Part shown: piece by piece, positions 52,322 to 61,299 of the stretch
Layout: every line of letters starts with the position of its first letter
Position numbering within the stretch: the stretch's first letter is position 1
NCBI RefSeq assembly: GCF_021390425.1
Contig: NZ_JAJUWY010000002.1
Coordinates: 1-64,000, forward strand
Direction of reading: 5' to 3'
DNA length: 64,000 bases
Source: Lysobacter sp. GX 14042
GTDB lineage: Bacteria > Pseudomonadota > Gammaproteobacteria > Xanthomonadales > Xanthomonadaceae
Notes under the pieces: model-generated
The model's input: only the letters and a program-made list of their open reading frames with translations
What the model was told of the DNA's origin: nothing
The model's database searches: none
Made by a program: the position numbers and the translations under genes

Positions 52322-54373
52322 ATGCGCGAGCTGATCGGGTCATTGCTGGCGGCGCCGCAGGGTGCCAGCCCGAGGCGCCGTAACGGTTACAGCGACATCG
52401 TGCTGGCGATCGGCGCGGTGACCATCATCACGCTGATGATCCTGCCGCTGCCGCTGGCGGTGATCGATGCACTGGTCGCGCTGAACATCGCCATCGGCTT
52501 CTCGCTGCTGCTGCTGGCGATCTACATCCCCTCGCCGGTCGCGTTCTCCAGTTTTCCCAGCGTGCTTCTGCTGACCACGCTGTTCCGGCTGGCGCTTTCG
52601 ATCGCGATCACCAAGTCGATCCTGATCAACGCCGATGCCGGCCACATCATCGACACCTTCGGCAACATGGTCGCCGCCGGCAACCTGGTGGTCGGCCTGG
52701 TGGTGTTCCTGATCATCACCGTGGTGCAGTTCATCGTGGTCGCCAAGGGCGCCGAGCGCGTGGCCGAGGTGGCGGCGCGGTTCACCCTGGACGCGATGCC
52801 CGGCAAGCAGCTGTCGATCGACTCGGACCTGCGCTCGGGCCTGCTGGACAAGGACGAGGCGCGCAGGAAGCGCCGCCTGCTGGAGACCGAGAGCCAGCTG
52901 TACGGCAGCCTCGACGGGGCGATGAAGTTCGTGAAGGGCGATGCGATCGCCGGCATCGTGATCATCATCATCAACCTGCTGGGCGGCCTGGCGGTCGGCG
53001 TGCTGCAGCACGACATGGCGCTGGGCGAGGCGACCCAGACCTACAGCATCCTGACCATCGGCGACGGCCTGGTTTCGCAGATTCCCGCGATCCTGGCCGC
53101 GATCTCCGCCGGCCTGGTGGTCACCCGCACCGCCGGCGAGGAGGAGGACCTGCATCTGGGCGCGGCCATCACCCGGCAGGTCACGGCACAGCCCCGCATC
53201 GCCCTGATCACCGGCGTGCTGTCGCTGCTGATGATGCTGGTGCCGGGTTTCCCGTGGCCGGTGTTCGGCCTGCTCGGGCTGGCGCTGCTGGGCTTTTCGG
53301 CGTGGCGCTACCGCCACGAATACGAGGTCCTGCGCCGCACCTTCCGGGTCAGCGACGCGGAAATGGCCAGCATCCACGAGCCGGTGGAAACCGATGACCT
53401 GGCGCCACCGGCCCCGCTGCAGCTCGCCGCCTCGCCGTCGCTGCTCGAGGCCACCGGGGGCAAGCAGGCCCTGCAGGACGGGCTGCTCGCCCTGTCGCAG
53501 CAGTTGCGCGAGCGCAGCGGCGTGCCACTGCCCAACCCGGCGCTCAAGGTGGACGCCTCGCTGGGTCCGGACGCCTACCGGCTCACCGCCTTCGGCGGCC
53601 GCATCGCCTCGGGCGTGGTGCCGGCCGACCGCCAGTTCCGCCCCGCCGGCCCCGGCGCCGACCAGACCCGCTCGCCCCCCGGCTTCTACCCCGCGCTGCC
53701 AGGCGAGTGGGTCGCGCCCGCGGAAGGCGCACTCGCCCCGCTGGACGCCCTGCAGCTGCACCTGCGGCAGGCGCTGGAGCGGCGGATGGGCGGCTTCATC
53801 GGCATCCAGGAAACCTCAAGGTTGTTCGCCCGGATGCAGCGCGACTACCCGGACCTGATCAAGGAGATGCTGCGGGTGGTCGCCCCGCAGCGGGTCTCGG
53901 ATGTGCTGCGCCGCCTGGCCGAGGAAGGCGTGCCGATGCGCAACCTGCGCGACGTGTTCGAGGCGATCACCGACGTCGGCGGTCGCGAAAAGGACGTGGT
54001 GCTGCTGACCGAATACGTGCGCGTGGCGCTCAAGCGCGAGATCGCCGAGCGCTACGCCGATGACAGCCGCACCCTGCACGTGCTGCTGATCCACCCGGAG
54101 CTGGAGGACCGGCTGCGGCAGTCGGTGCGGGTCGCCGGTGGCGCGAGCCAGCTGGCCATCGCACCGGAGACCGCCGCCCGCCTGACCGGCGAGGTGCGCG
54201 GCCACCTGGCCCGCCAGCCGCAGGGCGTATCGCCGGTGCTGCTGTGTTCACTCGACGTACGCCGGCACCTGCGCAAGCTGCTGGAGAACGATTTCTTCAG
54301 CCTGGCCGTGCTGTCCTATCAGGAACTCGCCCCGGACCTGCGCATCGTCCAGACCGGGCAGATCAACGCATGA
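52322..54373 (+). CDS. sctV: Type III secretion export-gate protein SctV
   Basis: SctV (YscV/HrcV, homologue of FlhA) forms the nonameric export ring. About eight membrane segments lie in residues 25-330, with the FHIPEP-type signature near FTLDAMPGKQLSIDSDLRSG and TESQLYGSLDGAMKFVKGDAIAG. The cytoplasmic domain follows, including LREALERRMG-like LRQALERRMGGFIGIQET and the C-terminal ring contacts. At 683 residues it is normal. It is preceded by a 162-base gap that could hold its promoter. It overlaps sctD by four bases. Confidence 0.96.
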   Translation: MRELIGSLLAAPQGASPRRRNGYSDIVLAIGAVTIITLMILPLPLAVIDALVALNIAIGFSLLLLAIYIPSPVAFSSFPSVLLLTTLFRLALSIAITKSILINADAGHIIDTFGNMVAAGNLVVGLVVFLIITVVQFIVVAKGAERVAEVAARFTLDAMPGKQLSIDSDLRSGLLDKDEARRKRRLLETESQLYGSLDGAMKFVKGDAIAGIVIIIINLLGGLAVGVLQHDMALGEATQTYSILTIGDGLVSQIPAILAAISAGLVVTRTAGEEEDLHLGAAITRQVTAQPRIALITGVLSLLMMLVPGFPWPVFGLLGLALLGFSAWRYRHEYEVLRRTFRVSDAEMASIHEPVETDDLAPPAPLQLAASPSLLEATGGKQALQDGLLALSQQLRERSGVPLPNPALKVDASLGPDAYRLTAFGGRIASGVVPADRQFRPAGPGADQTRSPPGFYPALPGEWVAPAEGALAPLDALQLHLRQALERRMGGFIGIQETSRLFARMQRDYPDLIKEMLRVVAPQRVSDVLRRLAEEGVPMRNLRDVFEAITDVGGREKDVVLLTEYVRVALKREIAERYADDSRTLHVLLIHPELEDRLRQSVRVAGGASQLAIAPETAARLTGEVRGHLARQPQGVSPVLLCSLDVRRHLRKLLENDFFSLAVLSYQELAPDLRIVQTGQINA

Positions 54374-55701
54374 GCGGGCACGACGACATGGCGCAGGACA
54401 CTGGACCGCAGGGCAGTGAAATGAGCGAGCAGGTTGCCGAGGAGACGATTGCAACAGGGGAGCAGCCACCCGCCCCGCTGGTGTTGCGGATCCTCTCGGG
54501 CCTGCACGACGGCGCCAGCCGGGTGCTGTCGGCGCAGGAGATGCTGCTGATCGGCAGCGGCGAGGATTGCGACATCATCCTCTCCGACCCCGGGGTCGCC
54601 CGGCACCACGCGATGGTGCTGCGGCACGGCGACACGCTGTCGCTGCGTGCGATCGACGCGCCACTGGAGTTCGCCGGCGACCCGCTGGAACCGGGCGACC
54701 CGATCGAGCTCCCGGCGCTCGAGCCGGCGCGCCTGGGCGGGGTGTCGATCGCGATCGGCCCGGCCGATGCGCCGGGCTGGACCGCCCTGGGTGCCAGCCC
54801 GGGCGCATTCACCGCCACCCCGCTCCCCGCCACACCGGCCCCGCGCCCGTTCCTGCCGACGGCGCTGGTGGCCGTCGCGCTGCTGTCGCTGGTCTCGGTG
54901 GGCATCTACGCCATGGTGCGCCCGGCCGCTGAGCCGGCCGCCACCCCGCGCGAGCGCGCCGGTGTCCTGGTCGACGAGTACGGCGTGCGCGACAGCGAGC
55001 TGGTCGACGGCCGCGGCAAGGCGATCGTGTTGGCCGGCACCGTGGAGGACGCCGCCACCGCCGCGCGCCTGCAGCAGCGCATCGCCGACGAGTCGCTGCC
55101 GATCGAGCTCCGGCTGCGCACCGGCGACGATGTCGCCCGCGACGTCCGCGAGGTCCTGCGCACCTTCGGCATCACCGCCGACACCCGCTACCAGGGCGAT
55201 GGCGCGGTGCGCGTGGAGCCCGCGGTGGACTTCGACGACTGGAAGCTGCTGGCCGAGGCCGGGAGCTCGCGGGTGATGCGCGACGTCAACGGCTTCACCG
55301 AGCTGCTTCCGCCCCGCGACGCCCCGGCGCTGGCCAGCGATGGCAACCCGGCGCCAAAGCCCGCGGAGCGGGTCAGGCTGATCACCGTGGTGACCGGCGA
55401 GGACCCGCACCTGATCGCCTCCGACGGCCGGGTGTTCCGCCCTTCCGAGGACCTCCCCGACGGCCGCGGCCGCCTGTCGAGCATCAGCGAGAAGGGTGCC
55501 TGGGCGATCGGCGGCGACGGGCTGATCCGCAAGATCCGGATCGAGCCGGCGGCCGTGCCGGACGAGGCCGGCGAGCCGCTGCCGGACGAGGCCGACACCG
55601 CGCTCGCCGGCCCGGCGCCGGCCGACGCGGAACCTGAATCGCTGGCCGAAGCGGAGGACCCCGCGCCGGCCACACCCGGGACCACCCCCGCACCCCGTTG
55701 A
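54370..55701 (+). CDS. sctD: Type III secretion inner-membrane ring protein SctD
   Basis: SctD (YscD/PrgH-type) forms the outer of the two inner-membrane rings. Its cytoplasmic FHA-like domain covers about 36-130 (LLIGSGEDCDIILSDPGVARHH), followed by one membrane helix (about 161-182) and periplasmic ring-building BON-like domains (about 195-400). The last 60 residues are Pro/Ala/Glu-rich. ATG 54370 overlaps the sctV stop. The length is 443 residues. Confidence 0.93.
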   Translation: MSGHDDMAQDTGPQGSEMSEQVAEETIATGEQPPAPLVLRILSGLHDGASRVLSAQEMLLIGSGEDCDIILSDPGVARHHAMVLRHGDTLSLRAIDAPLEFAGDPLEPGDPIELPALEPARLGGVSIAIGPADAPGWTALGASPGAFTATPLPATPAPRPFLPTALVAVALLSLVSVGIYAMVRPAAEPAATPRERAGVLVDEYGVRDSELVDGRGKAIVLAGTVEDAATAARLQQRIADESLPIELRLRTGDDVARDVREVLRTFGITADTRYQGDGAVRVEPAVDFDDWKLLAEAGSSRVMRDVNGFTELLPPRDAPALASDGNPAPKPAERVRLITVVTGEDPHLIASDGRVFRPSEDLPDGRGRLSSISEKGAWAIGGDGLIRKIRIEPAAVPDEAGEPLPDEADTALAGPAPADAEPESLAEAEDPAPATPGTTPAPR

Positions 55702-55767
55702 TCCATGGCCCCGCGAGCAGGCCGCAATGCTCGCAAGAGAAGTGCCACCCGCCACAAGGAGAAACCC

Positions 55768-56088
55768 ATGAGCATCAACCCGACCGACCCGAACGCCCTG
55801 ACCACCTTCATCGCCTCGGCCAACTCCGGCACCACCCGCAAGCCTGCTTCCGCCGGCGCCAGCTCCAGCTGGTACGAGGCGATGGCCCGTGCCTGGGGCG
55901 ACACCCTGGACAACCAGGCCGGCCGGGTGACCGCGCTGTCCGACCAGATCGCCACCGGCGGCGACCAGCCCTCGAACATGGTCCAGCTGACCGCCGAGAG
56001 CCTGCGCATGCAGTTCATCTCCAACAACGCCGCCACCTCGCAGAACGCCGTCGGCCACGCGCTGGAAACCCTGGGCAAGCGCCAGTAA
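55768..56088 (+). CDS. sctF: Putative type III secretion needle protein (SctF-like)
   Basis: The 106-residue protein has two predicted helices with a Pro-Ser-Asn turn between, as in needle subunits: SWYEAMARAWGDTLDNQAGRV, then DQPSNMVQLTAESLRMQFISNNAATSQNAV. AAGGAG precedes the ATG at ideal spacing, implying strong translation as needed for needles. It sits just before sctI, where yscF-like genes occur. The N-terminal 30 residues are longer than usual (about 80 residues total). A rod-like protein is the alternative. Confidence 0.65.
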   Translation: MSINPTDPNALTTFIASANSGTTRKPASAGASSSWYEAMARAWGDTLDNQAGRVTALSDQIATGGDQPSNMVQLTAESLRMQFISNNAATSQNAVGHALETLGKRQ

Positions 56089-56115
56089 GCCACCCTCCAC
56101 CATCGGAGAAACGAG

Positions 56116-56550
56116 ATGATCGAAGCCATCCAGGCCAGTGTCGCCGCCAGTACCCAGGCGGGCACCGGGACCACGGCCGCATCGCAGTCGCAACACAGCC
56201 CGCAGGCCGCGGGCGAGCAGATGCGTGATTTCGCCGCCTCCATGGAACGCGCCGGAACGGCGGGACCGGCCAACAGCGAGGGCGCCGGGACGGTGCTGTC
56301 GGCCACCGGCACCGCCGAGCCGCAGGGCACCCGGGCGATCCTGTCCGCGCTGGAGAGCCTCAACGGTGGCGCCGAGCGGATCGAGTCGATGTCGCATTCG
56401 CTGACCGCCGGCTCGTCCGACTTCACCCCCGGCGAGATGATCCAGCTGACCATGCGCGCCCACCAGTTCCTGTTCACGGCGCAGCTCACGTCCAACGTTG
56501 CCAACCGTTCCTCGGACGGCATCCAGCAGTTGTTCCGGCAGCAGTCGTAA
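56116..56550 (+). CDS. sctI: Type III secretion inner-rod protein SctI
   Basis: SctI (YscI/HrpB-type) forms the adaptor between export gate and needle. The family region is at the C-terminus: TPGEMIQLTMRAHQFLFTAQ and LTSNVANRSSDGIQQLFRQQ. The first 70 residues are Gln/Ala/Ser-rich and disordered. It has 144 residues and GGAG seven bases upstream. It lies between the needle-like gene and sctJ, a common Ysc-like order. Confidence 0.88.
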   Translation: MIEAIQASVAASTQAGTGTTAASQSQHSPQAAGEQMRDFAASMERAGTAGPANSEGAGTVLSATGTAEPQGTRAILSALESLNGGAERIESMSHSLTAGSSDFTPGEMIQLTMRAHQFLFTAQLTSNVANRSSDGIQQLFRQQS

Positions 56551-56563
56551 GGGAGGTTCCGGC

Positions 56564-57337
56564 ATGTCCCGTCCGTTCACCGCCTGGCGCCCGGTCGCCG
56601 TCCTGCTCGCCTGCCTGGTGCTGGCGGCCTGCAGCCGCGCCACGCTCTACAATGAGCTGGACGAACAGCAGGCCAACGAGGTCATGGCCGCACTGCTGGC
56701 CTCGGGCGTGGCCGCCGAGAAGGCCCCGTCCTCGGCGAAGAAGGGCTGGGAGGTCCAGGTCGACCGGGCCGATTTCGCCTACTCGATGCAGGTCCTGGAT
56801 TCGCGCGGGCTGCCGGGCAGCAGCCGGGTATCGCTGTGCGACGTGTTCCGCAAGGAAGGCTTCGCCTCCTCGGCGCTGGAGGAGCGGGCACGCTACAAGT
56901 GCGGCCAGCAGCAGGAGATCGAGGCCACCCTGATGAAGATCGACGGGGTGGTCGACGCGCGGGTCCATGTCGCCATCCCCGAGGACGACCCGCTGGGCAA
57001 CAACCCGCGGGAGGCTTCCGCCTCGGTGATCATCTACGAGCTTCCCGGCTACGAGCTGCGCAACCGCGAGACCGACGTCAAGGTCCTGGTCGTGGACGGC
57101 ATCGAGTACCTGAACAACCCCAACCGGGTTTCGGTGAAGTTCTTCACCAAGGCGGTGCCGCCGGCGGGCACCCGTGAGCAGAAGGTCCCGGTGGCGATGT
57201 CCTCGGTGAGTCCGCTGGCACTGGTCCTGCTGGCGCTGTTCGCCCTCGCGGCCGGCCTGGTGGCGATGCGCAAGCGCCTGCCACTGGCAAGGCGTGGCGA
57301 GGTACGCGCCGAGGCACCGACCTGGAAGGATGAGTGA
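56564..57337 (+). CDS. sctJ: Type III secretion inner-ring lipoprotein SctJ
   Basis: SctJ (YscJ/HrcJ/PrgK, related to FliF) forms the inner ring on the periplasmic face. The lipobox is VLAAC with Cys23. The two ring-building domains contain LYNELDEQQANEVMAALLASG, RVSLCDVFRKEGFA and the linker to ARVHVAIPEDDPLG. A C-terminal membrane helix (about 215-235) and a basic tail follow. At 257 residues it is normal. It has GGGAGG ahead of the start and overlaps sctK by eight bases. Confidence 0.95.
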   Translation: MSRPFTAWRPVAVLLACLVLAACSRATLYNELDEQQANEVMAALLASGVAAEKAPSSAKKGWEVQVDRADFAYSMQVLDSRGLPGSSRVSLCDVFRKEGFASSALEERARYKCGQQQEIEATLMKIDGVVDARVHVAIPEDDPLGNNPREASASVIIYELPGYELRNRETDVKVLVVDGIEYLNNPNRVSVKFFTKAVPPAGTREQKVPVAMSSVSPLALVLLALFALAAGLVAMRKRLPLARRGEVRAEAPTWKDE

Positions 57338-57974
57338 AGTGGCCGGGGGGCCGGGCCAGGGCCTGCGCACGCTGCTGGCGGAGATCGATCCGCAGTGGCT
57401 TGGCGGCATCGATCCCGCCCTGCTGGCCGCCGGCCGCGAGAGCCGGCTCGGCCGCCAGGTGATGCTGCGGTGCCTGGAACAGGCACCCGCGGCCGCCCTT
57501 TTCGCCCCCTCGCCCGAGCCGGCCGTGGACCGGACCGCGGCGGCCTGGCCACGCGAGCGGCTGGAGGCCTTCCTGCGCAACCTGGGCGTGCTGGCGTTCG
57601 CCCCGGCGATCCGCGCGGAGATCGGGCGCGAGCCGGTGCGCCGGCTCAAGGACACCCTGGGCAAGCGCTACCTGCTCGCGCTGGACCGGCAGATGTGGGA
57701 CGGCCAGGTGCCGCCGACCCTGCTGGCCCGGCTGCAGGCGCGCCTGTCCGACGCCGTCGGCGGTCCCGATCCGGCCGCGGTACTCCGGGCGATGTTCGCC
57801 CGTCAGGGCCGGGCCGAGCTGCGCCACTGGGCCGCCACCCACGAACCGGCACTGGGCGACTGGGTCCTGCTGCTGCACCCCGGCGACCCCGACGCCCGGG
57901 CGCACCTTCCCGCCGGCGCGGTCGCCCGGCTCCACGCACACCACACCGCCCCTGCCGGGGGCGGCGGCAACTGA
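57330..57974 (+). CDS. sctK: Type III secretion sorting-platform protein SctK
   Basis: The 214-residue protein is placed as SctK (YscK/OrgA/MxiK-type), the link between SctD and SctQ in the sorting platform. Sequence support is modest: the region LRTLLAEIDPQWLGGIDPALLAAGRES and LLALDRQMWDGQVPPTLLARLQ are SctK-like, but the call rests mainly on position between sctJ and sctL and on size. It is soluble. ATG 57330 overlaps the sctJ stop. Confidence 0.72.
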   Translation: MSEVAGGPGQGLRTLLAEIDPQWLGGIDPALLAAGRESRLGRQVMLRCLEQAPAAALFAPSPEPAVDRTAAAWPRERLEAFLRNLGVLAFAPAIRAEIGREPVRRLKDTLGKRYLLALDRQMWDGQVPPTLLARLQARLSDAVGGPDPAAVLRAMFARQGRAELRHWAATHEPALGDWVLLLHPGDPDARAHLPAGAVARLHAHHTAPAGGGGN

Positions 57975-57989
57975 GGACGGTCACTCCGG

Positions 57990-58721
57990 ATGCACGCAGA
58001 CACTGCCGCGCCCGCCACCCGGGCCGATGCGCCTCCCGCCGCAGCCGCGCCCACCCCGCGGCTGCAGGGCGGCGTGGGGGTATTTGAGCCGCGCCGTTTC
58101 GAGCGCGCGATCGCAGGCAACATCGTCCCGCCGCAGGCCTGGGCGAAGCTGGAGGAGATCGACCAGCTGCTGGAGAAGGTCAACGCCCTGTACGAGGGCG
58201 CCTCGGCGGAGATCGAACAAGCGCGCAAGGAGGGCGTGGCGGCCGGGTTCGCCGATGGCTTCGCCCGCGCACAGCAGCAGATGGCCGAACAGCTGGCCGC
58301 CCTCAACGAGCGCCGCGCCCGGGTCCTGGGCGAGGCCCATGGCCGGATCACCGACCTGGCCTGCACCATCGTGTCCCGGCTCGCGCCCGGCTTCGACGCC
58401 AGCGCCGTCGCCCCGGCGCTGGTGCGCGATGCGGTCGAGGCCGCCCAGGCCGAGCAGTTCCTGCTGATCCGGGTCCACCCCTCGGTGCGCGAGCCGGTCA
58501 ACGCCGGCTTGGGCGCGGTGCGTCAGGCGCACCCCGCGGTCGGAGTGATCGAGCTGGTCGACGACGAAAGCCTGGACCCGCTGAGCTGCGTGGTGGTGTC
58601 CGAGGCCGGGCAGGTCCGGGCCGGCATCGCCCAGCAGATCGAGGCGATCCGCGCCGCCCTGGCGCACGCCCACGACCAGGCCGACGCGGCCGACGCCGCT
58701 GATACGGGCGCCCCGGCGTGA
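57990..58721 (+). CDS. sctL: Type III secretion ATPase stator SctL
   Basis: SctL (YscL/HrpE, related to FliH) binds and restrains the SctN ATPase and links it to SctQ. The N-terminal 30 residues are Pro/Ala-rich, a long helical coiled coil follows (about 50-120, EEIDQLLEKVNALYEGASAEIEQARKEG, shown in part), and the globular part ends near DPLSCVVVSEAGQVRAGI. It has 243 residues. Its stop overlaps the sctN GTG start. Confidence 0.9.
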   Translation: MHADTAAPATRADAPPAAAAPTPRLQGGVGVFEPRRFERAIAGNIVPPQAWAKLEEIDQLLEKVNALYEGASAEIEQARKEGVAAGFADGFARAQQQMAEQLAALNERRARVLGEAHGRITDLACTIVSRLAPGFDASAVAPALVRDAVEAAQAEQFLLIRVHPSVREPVNAGLGAVRQAHPAVGVIELVDDESLDPLSCVVVSEAGQVRAGIAQQIEAIRAALAHAHDQADAADAADTGAPA

Positions 58722-60052
58722 GCGCCCTGCACTCCACCGATGCCCTGGTCGCCGGCGCTCTCAACAAGGCGCGGACCGTCGAGCGCGTCGGCAAGGTCGC
58801 CGAGGCCTATGGCACCTTGATCCGCGCCACCGGCCTCAAGGCCTCGATCGGCGAGCTGTGCGAACTGCGCAATCCGCCCGGCGAGGGCCCGCCCGGGTTC
58901 CGCCTGCCGGCCGAAGTGGTCGGCGTCTCCCGCCAGCACACCCTGCTGACCCCGCTCGGCGCGCTCGATGGCGTGTCCGCCAGCACCGAGGTCTACGCCA
59001 GTGGGCGACAGGCCACCATCGGTGCCGGCGATGCATTGCTGGGCCGGGTGCTCGACGCCCATGGCATGCCGATCGACGACCGTGGCCGCCTGCGCACCAT
59101 CGCCGAAGCCCCGATCTACGCGCCCTCGCCCAACCCGCTGACCCGCAAGCTGATCGAGCGCCCGTTCTCCACCGGGGTAAGGGCGATCGACAGCGTGCTG
59201 AGCGTGGGTGAGGGCCAGCGGCTGGGCATCTTCGCGGTCGCCGGCGGCGGCAAGAGCACCCTGATGGGCATGCTGGCCCGCGGCGGCGATGCCGATGTCA
59301 ACGTGATCGTGCTGGTCGGCGAGCGCGGCCGCGAGGTCAACGAGTTCATCATGGACAACCTCGGCCCCGAGGGCCTTGCGCGCTCGGTGGTGGTGGTCGC
59401 CACCTCCGACCGGCCGGCGCTGGAGCGCAGCCGCGCCGCCTGGGTCGGCACCGCGATCGCCGAGCACTTCCGCGACCGGGGCAAGCGCGTGCTGCTGCTG
59501 CTGGACTCGGTCACCCGTTTCGCCCGCGCCCTGCGCGACGTCGGCCTGGCGGTCGGCGAGCCCCCCGCGCGGCGCGGCTACCCGCCCTCGGTGTTCAGCG
59601 CCCTGCCCGCCCTGTTCGAGCGCGCCGGCAACAACGACAAGGGCAGCATCACCGCCTTCTACACCGTGCTGATGGAGGACGAGGACGGCAGCGACCCGAT
59701 CGCCGAGGAGGTCCGTTCGATCCTCGACGGCCACGTGGTGCTCTCGCGCAAGCTGGCCGCCGCCTACCACTACCCGGCGATCGACGTGCTCTCCAGCCTC
59801 AGCCGGACCATGCCGCGGGTGGTCGATCCGGTGCACCAGCGGGCCGCCGGCCAGCTGCGCAAGTACCTGGCCAAGCACCAGGACATCGAACTGCTGCTGC
59901 AGCTGGGCGAATACCAGCGCGGCAGCGACCCCGAGGCCGACATCGCCATCGACCGGATAGGACCGATCCGCCAACTGCTGCAGCAGTCGGCGGCCGAGCT
60001 GGTGCCGTTCGACCAGTCATCGCAGGCACTACGCAGGCTGTTCCCGGCATGA
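58718..60052 (+). CDS. sctN: Type III secretion ATPase SctN
   Basis: SctN (YscN/HrcN, homologue of FliI and F1 beta) unfolds and feeds export substrates and strips their chaperones. Walker A is VAGGGKST (174-181, Lys179), Walker B reads VLLLLDSVTRFARALRDVG, and GRGREVNEFI-like GERGREVNEFI and AEHFRDRGKRVLL are family motifs. At 444 residues it is normal. GTG start, within a GTGA overlap with sctL. It overlaps sctO by four bases. Confidence 0.96.
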   Translation: MSALHSTDALVAGALNKARTVERVGKVAEAYGTLIRATGLKASIGELCELRNPPGEGPPGFRLPAEVVGVSRQHTLLTPLGALDGVSASTEVYASGRQATIGAGDALLGRVLDAHGMPIDDRGRLRTIAEAPIYAPSPNPLTRKLIERPFSTGVRAIDSVLSVGEGQRLGIFAVAGGGKSTLMGMLARGGDADVNVIVLVGERGREVNEFIMDNLGPEGLARSVVVVATSDRPALERSRAAWVGTAIAEHFRDRGKRVLLLLDSVTRFARALRDVGLAVGEPPARRGYPPSVFSALPALFERAGNNDKGSITAFYTVLMEDEDGSDPIAEEVRSILDGHVVLSRKLAAAYHYPAIDVLSSLSRTMPRVVDPVHQRAAGQLRKYLAKHQDIELLLQLGEYQRGSDPEADIAIDRIGPIRQLLQQSAAELVPFDQSSQALRRLFPA

Positions 60053-60540
60053 ACAGGCGCTTTCCCCTGGCCAAGCTGGTCGAACTGCGCGAGCACCGCA
60101 CCGGCAAGGCGCGCCAGAAGGTGCTGCAGTGCCAGCGCGCGGCTAGCCGGCAGCGCGACGCCTGCCTGCGCATCGAGGGCCAGATCATGGCGCTCGGGAT
60201 GGAGCGCACGCAGCAGCGGCAGCGCCTGATGGAACCGCCACCGCCCGGCAGCGCCTGGCCACTGGTGCTGGCCCAGCGCGAATCGCACGTGGAACTGCTC
60301 GCGGTGAAGATCCAGCAGGCGCAGCAGGAACTTGCGAAGGCGCAGGAAGTCCTGCGCGAGGCCGAGCTCGCCCTGCGCCAGGCGCGCGAAGCGTTCTTCC
60401 GCACCAAGGCGCGCGAGGATGCGCTGGTCAAGCGGCGTGATGTCTGGCGTGGGGAACAGCATGCGGCCGAGCTGCGGCAGGAAGAGAACGCCGCCGCCGA
60501 GCTGCTGCAGTCGCGCCTTGTGCGCAGCACCGTGAACTGA
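60049..60540 (+). CDS. sctO: Type III secretion stalk protein SctO
   Basis: SctO (YscO-type, related to FliJ) is the coiled-coil stalk inside the ATPase ring. The 163-residue protein is nearly all helix: residues 1-55 and 75-155 make an antiparallel hairpin broken by a Pro-rich turn (MEPPPPGSAWP). Assignment rests on that layout and on its place right after sctN. It overlaps the sctN stop by four bases. Confidence 0.85.
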   Translation: MNRRFPLAKLVELREHRTGKARQKVLQCQRAASRQRDACLRIEGQIMALGMERTQQRQRLMEPPPPGSAWPLVLAQRESHVELLAVKIQQAQQELAKAQEVLREAELALRQAREAFFRTKAREDALVKRRDVWRGEQHAAELRQEENAAAELLQSRLVRSTVN

Positions 60541-60550
60541 GGGAACGACG

Positions 60551-61201
60551 ATGAGCATCATTCGCAACACCTCCGGCAATGAAACCGGCGCAGTGCGGCA
60601 GCAGGGACGCGACCCGGACGTGCGCGAGCGCAGGCCGGCCGACAGCGGTTCGGTGCAGGCCTTCCGCCAGGCCATGGAGAAGCAGGGTGCCGGCCAGGCG
60701 GGCGCCCACGGTGCCAGCCGCCAGGACGCATCGCTGCAGCAGGCCCAGGACGGACGCCCGGCGTTCCAGCAGGCCACCGCCCAGGATCCGCGCGAGCCAG
60801 GCCGCGGCAGCGCCGACATCCTGCCGCCTGCCGAGTCCGCCGCGATGTGGCAGGCCCAGCACCTGGCGGCGCAGGCTCCGGCAGTCACCACCGGCGCCCC
60901 GCCCCCCACCGCCAACCCCGCGGCCCTGGCGCAGATGCTCGAGCGTCATGTACGCCAGCTCGCGGTCAGCGAGGGCGGCGCGACGGACAGCAACAGCCAG
61001 GTCCTGCTCCGGCTGGACGAAGCCACCCTGCCGGGCACCGACCTGATGCTCACGCGCACCACCGACGGCTGGCTGCTGCAGGCCGACGTGCGCTCGGCCG
61101 AGAGCTTCACGGCGATCCGCGAGGCGGCCGGGCAGCTGGGCGAGCGCTTTGCCGCCCGTGGCCTTGGCAACCTGGTGGTGGAACCGCGCTACCACGCCTG
61201 A
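60551..61201 (+). CDS. sctP: Type III secretion needle-length/switch protein SctP
   Basis: This SctP (YscP/HrpP/HpaP-type) protein has 216 residues. The N-terminus is disordered and Gln/Ala-rich; the C-terminal substrate-switch (T3S4-like) domain covers about 125-215, with LLRLDEATLPGTDLMLTRTT and GWLLQADVRSAESFTAIREA. YscP is over 500 residues, so this is a short ruler or a switch without a ruler. MSIIRNTSGN at the start resembles secreted proteins. It follows sctO closely. Confidence 0.82.
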   Translation: MSIIRNTSGNETGAVRQQGRDPDVRERRPADSGSVQAFRQAMEKQGAGQAGAHGASRQDASLQQAQDGRPAFQQATAQDPREPGRGSADILPPAESAAMWQAQHLAAQAPAVTTGAPPPTANPAALAQMLERHVRQLAVSEGGATDSNSQVLLRLDEATLPGTDLMLTRTTDGWLLQADVRSAESFTAIREAAGQLGERFAARGLGNLVVEPRYHA

Positions 61202-61299
61202 ACCGGCCGCGACGGGCGCCGCATAGGGTCAGCACCAGTTGGAATGACCGCACGGGGGGCCTGTAATCGGGGGCAGCCAACACGCCGCAGGAGCCCCCC

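Noticed and set aside
45817..61201. The possibility that the sct genes are a flagellar cluster
   Set aside because: There are lipoprotein SctJ, FHA-type SctD, SctI and SctK, and no flagellin, hook, rod or motor genes; only the FliO-like gene looks flagellar.
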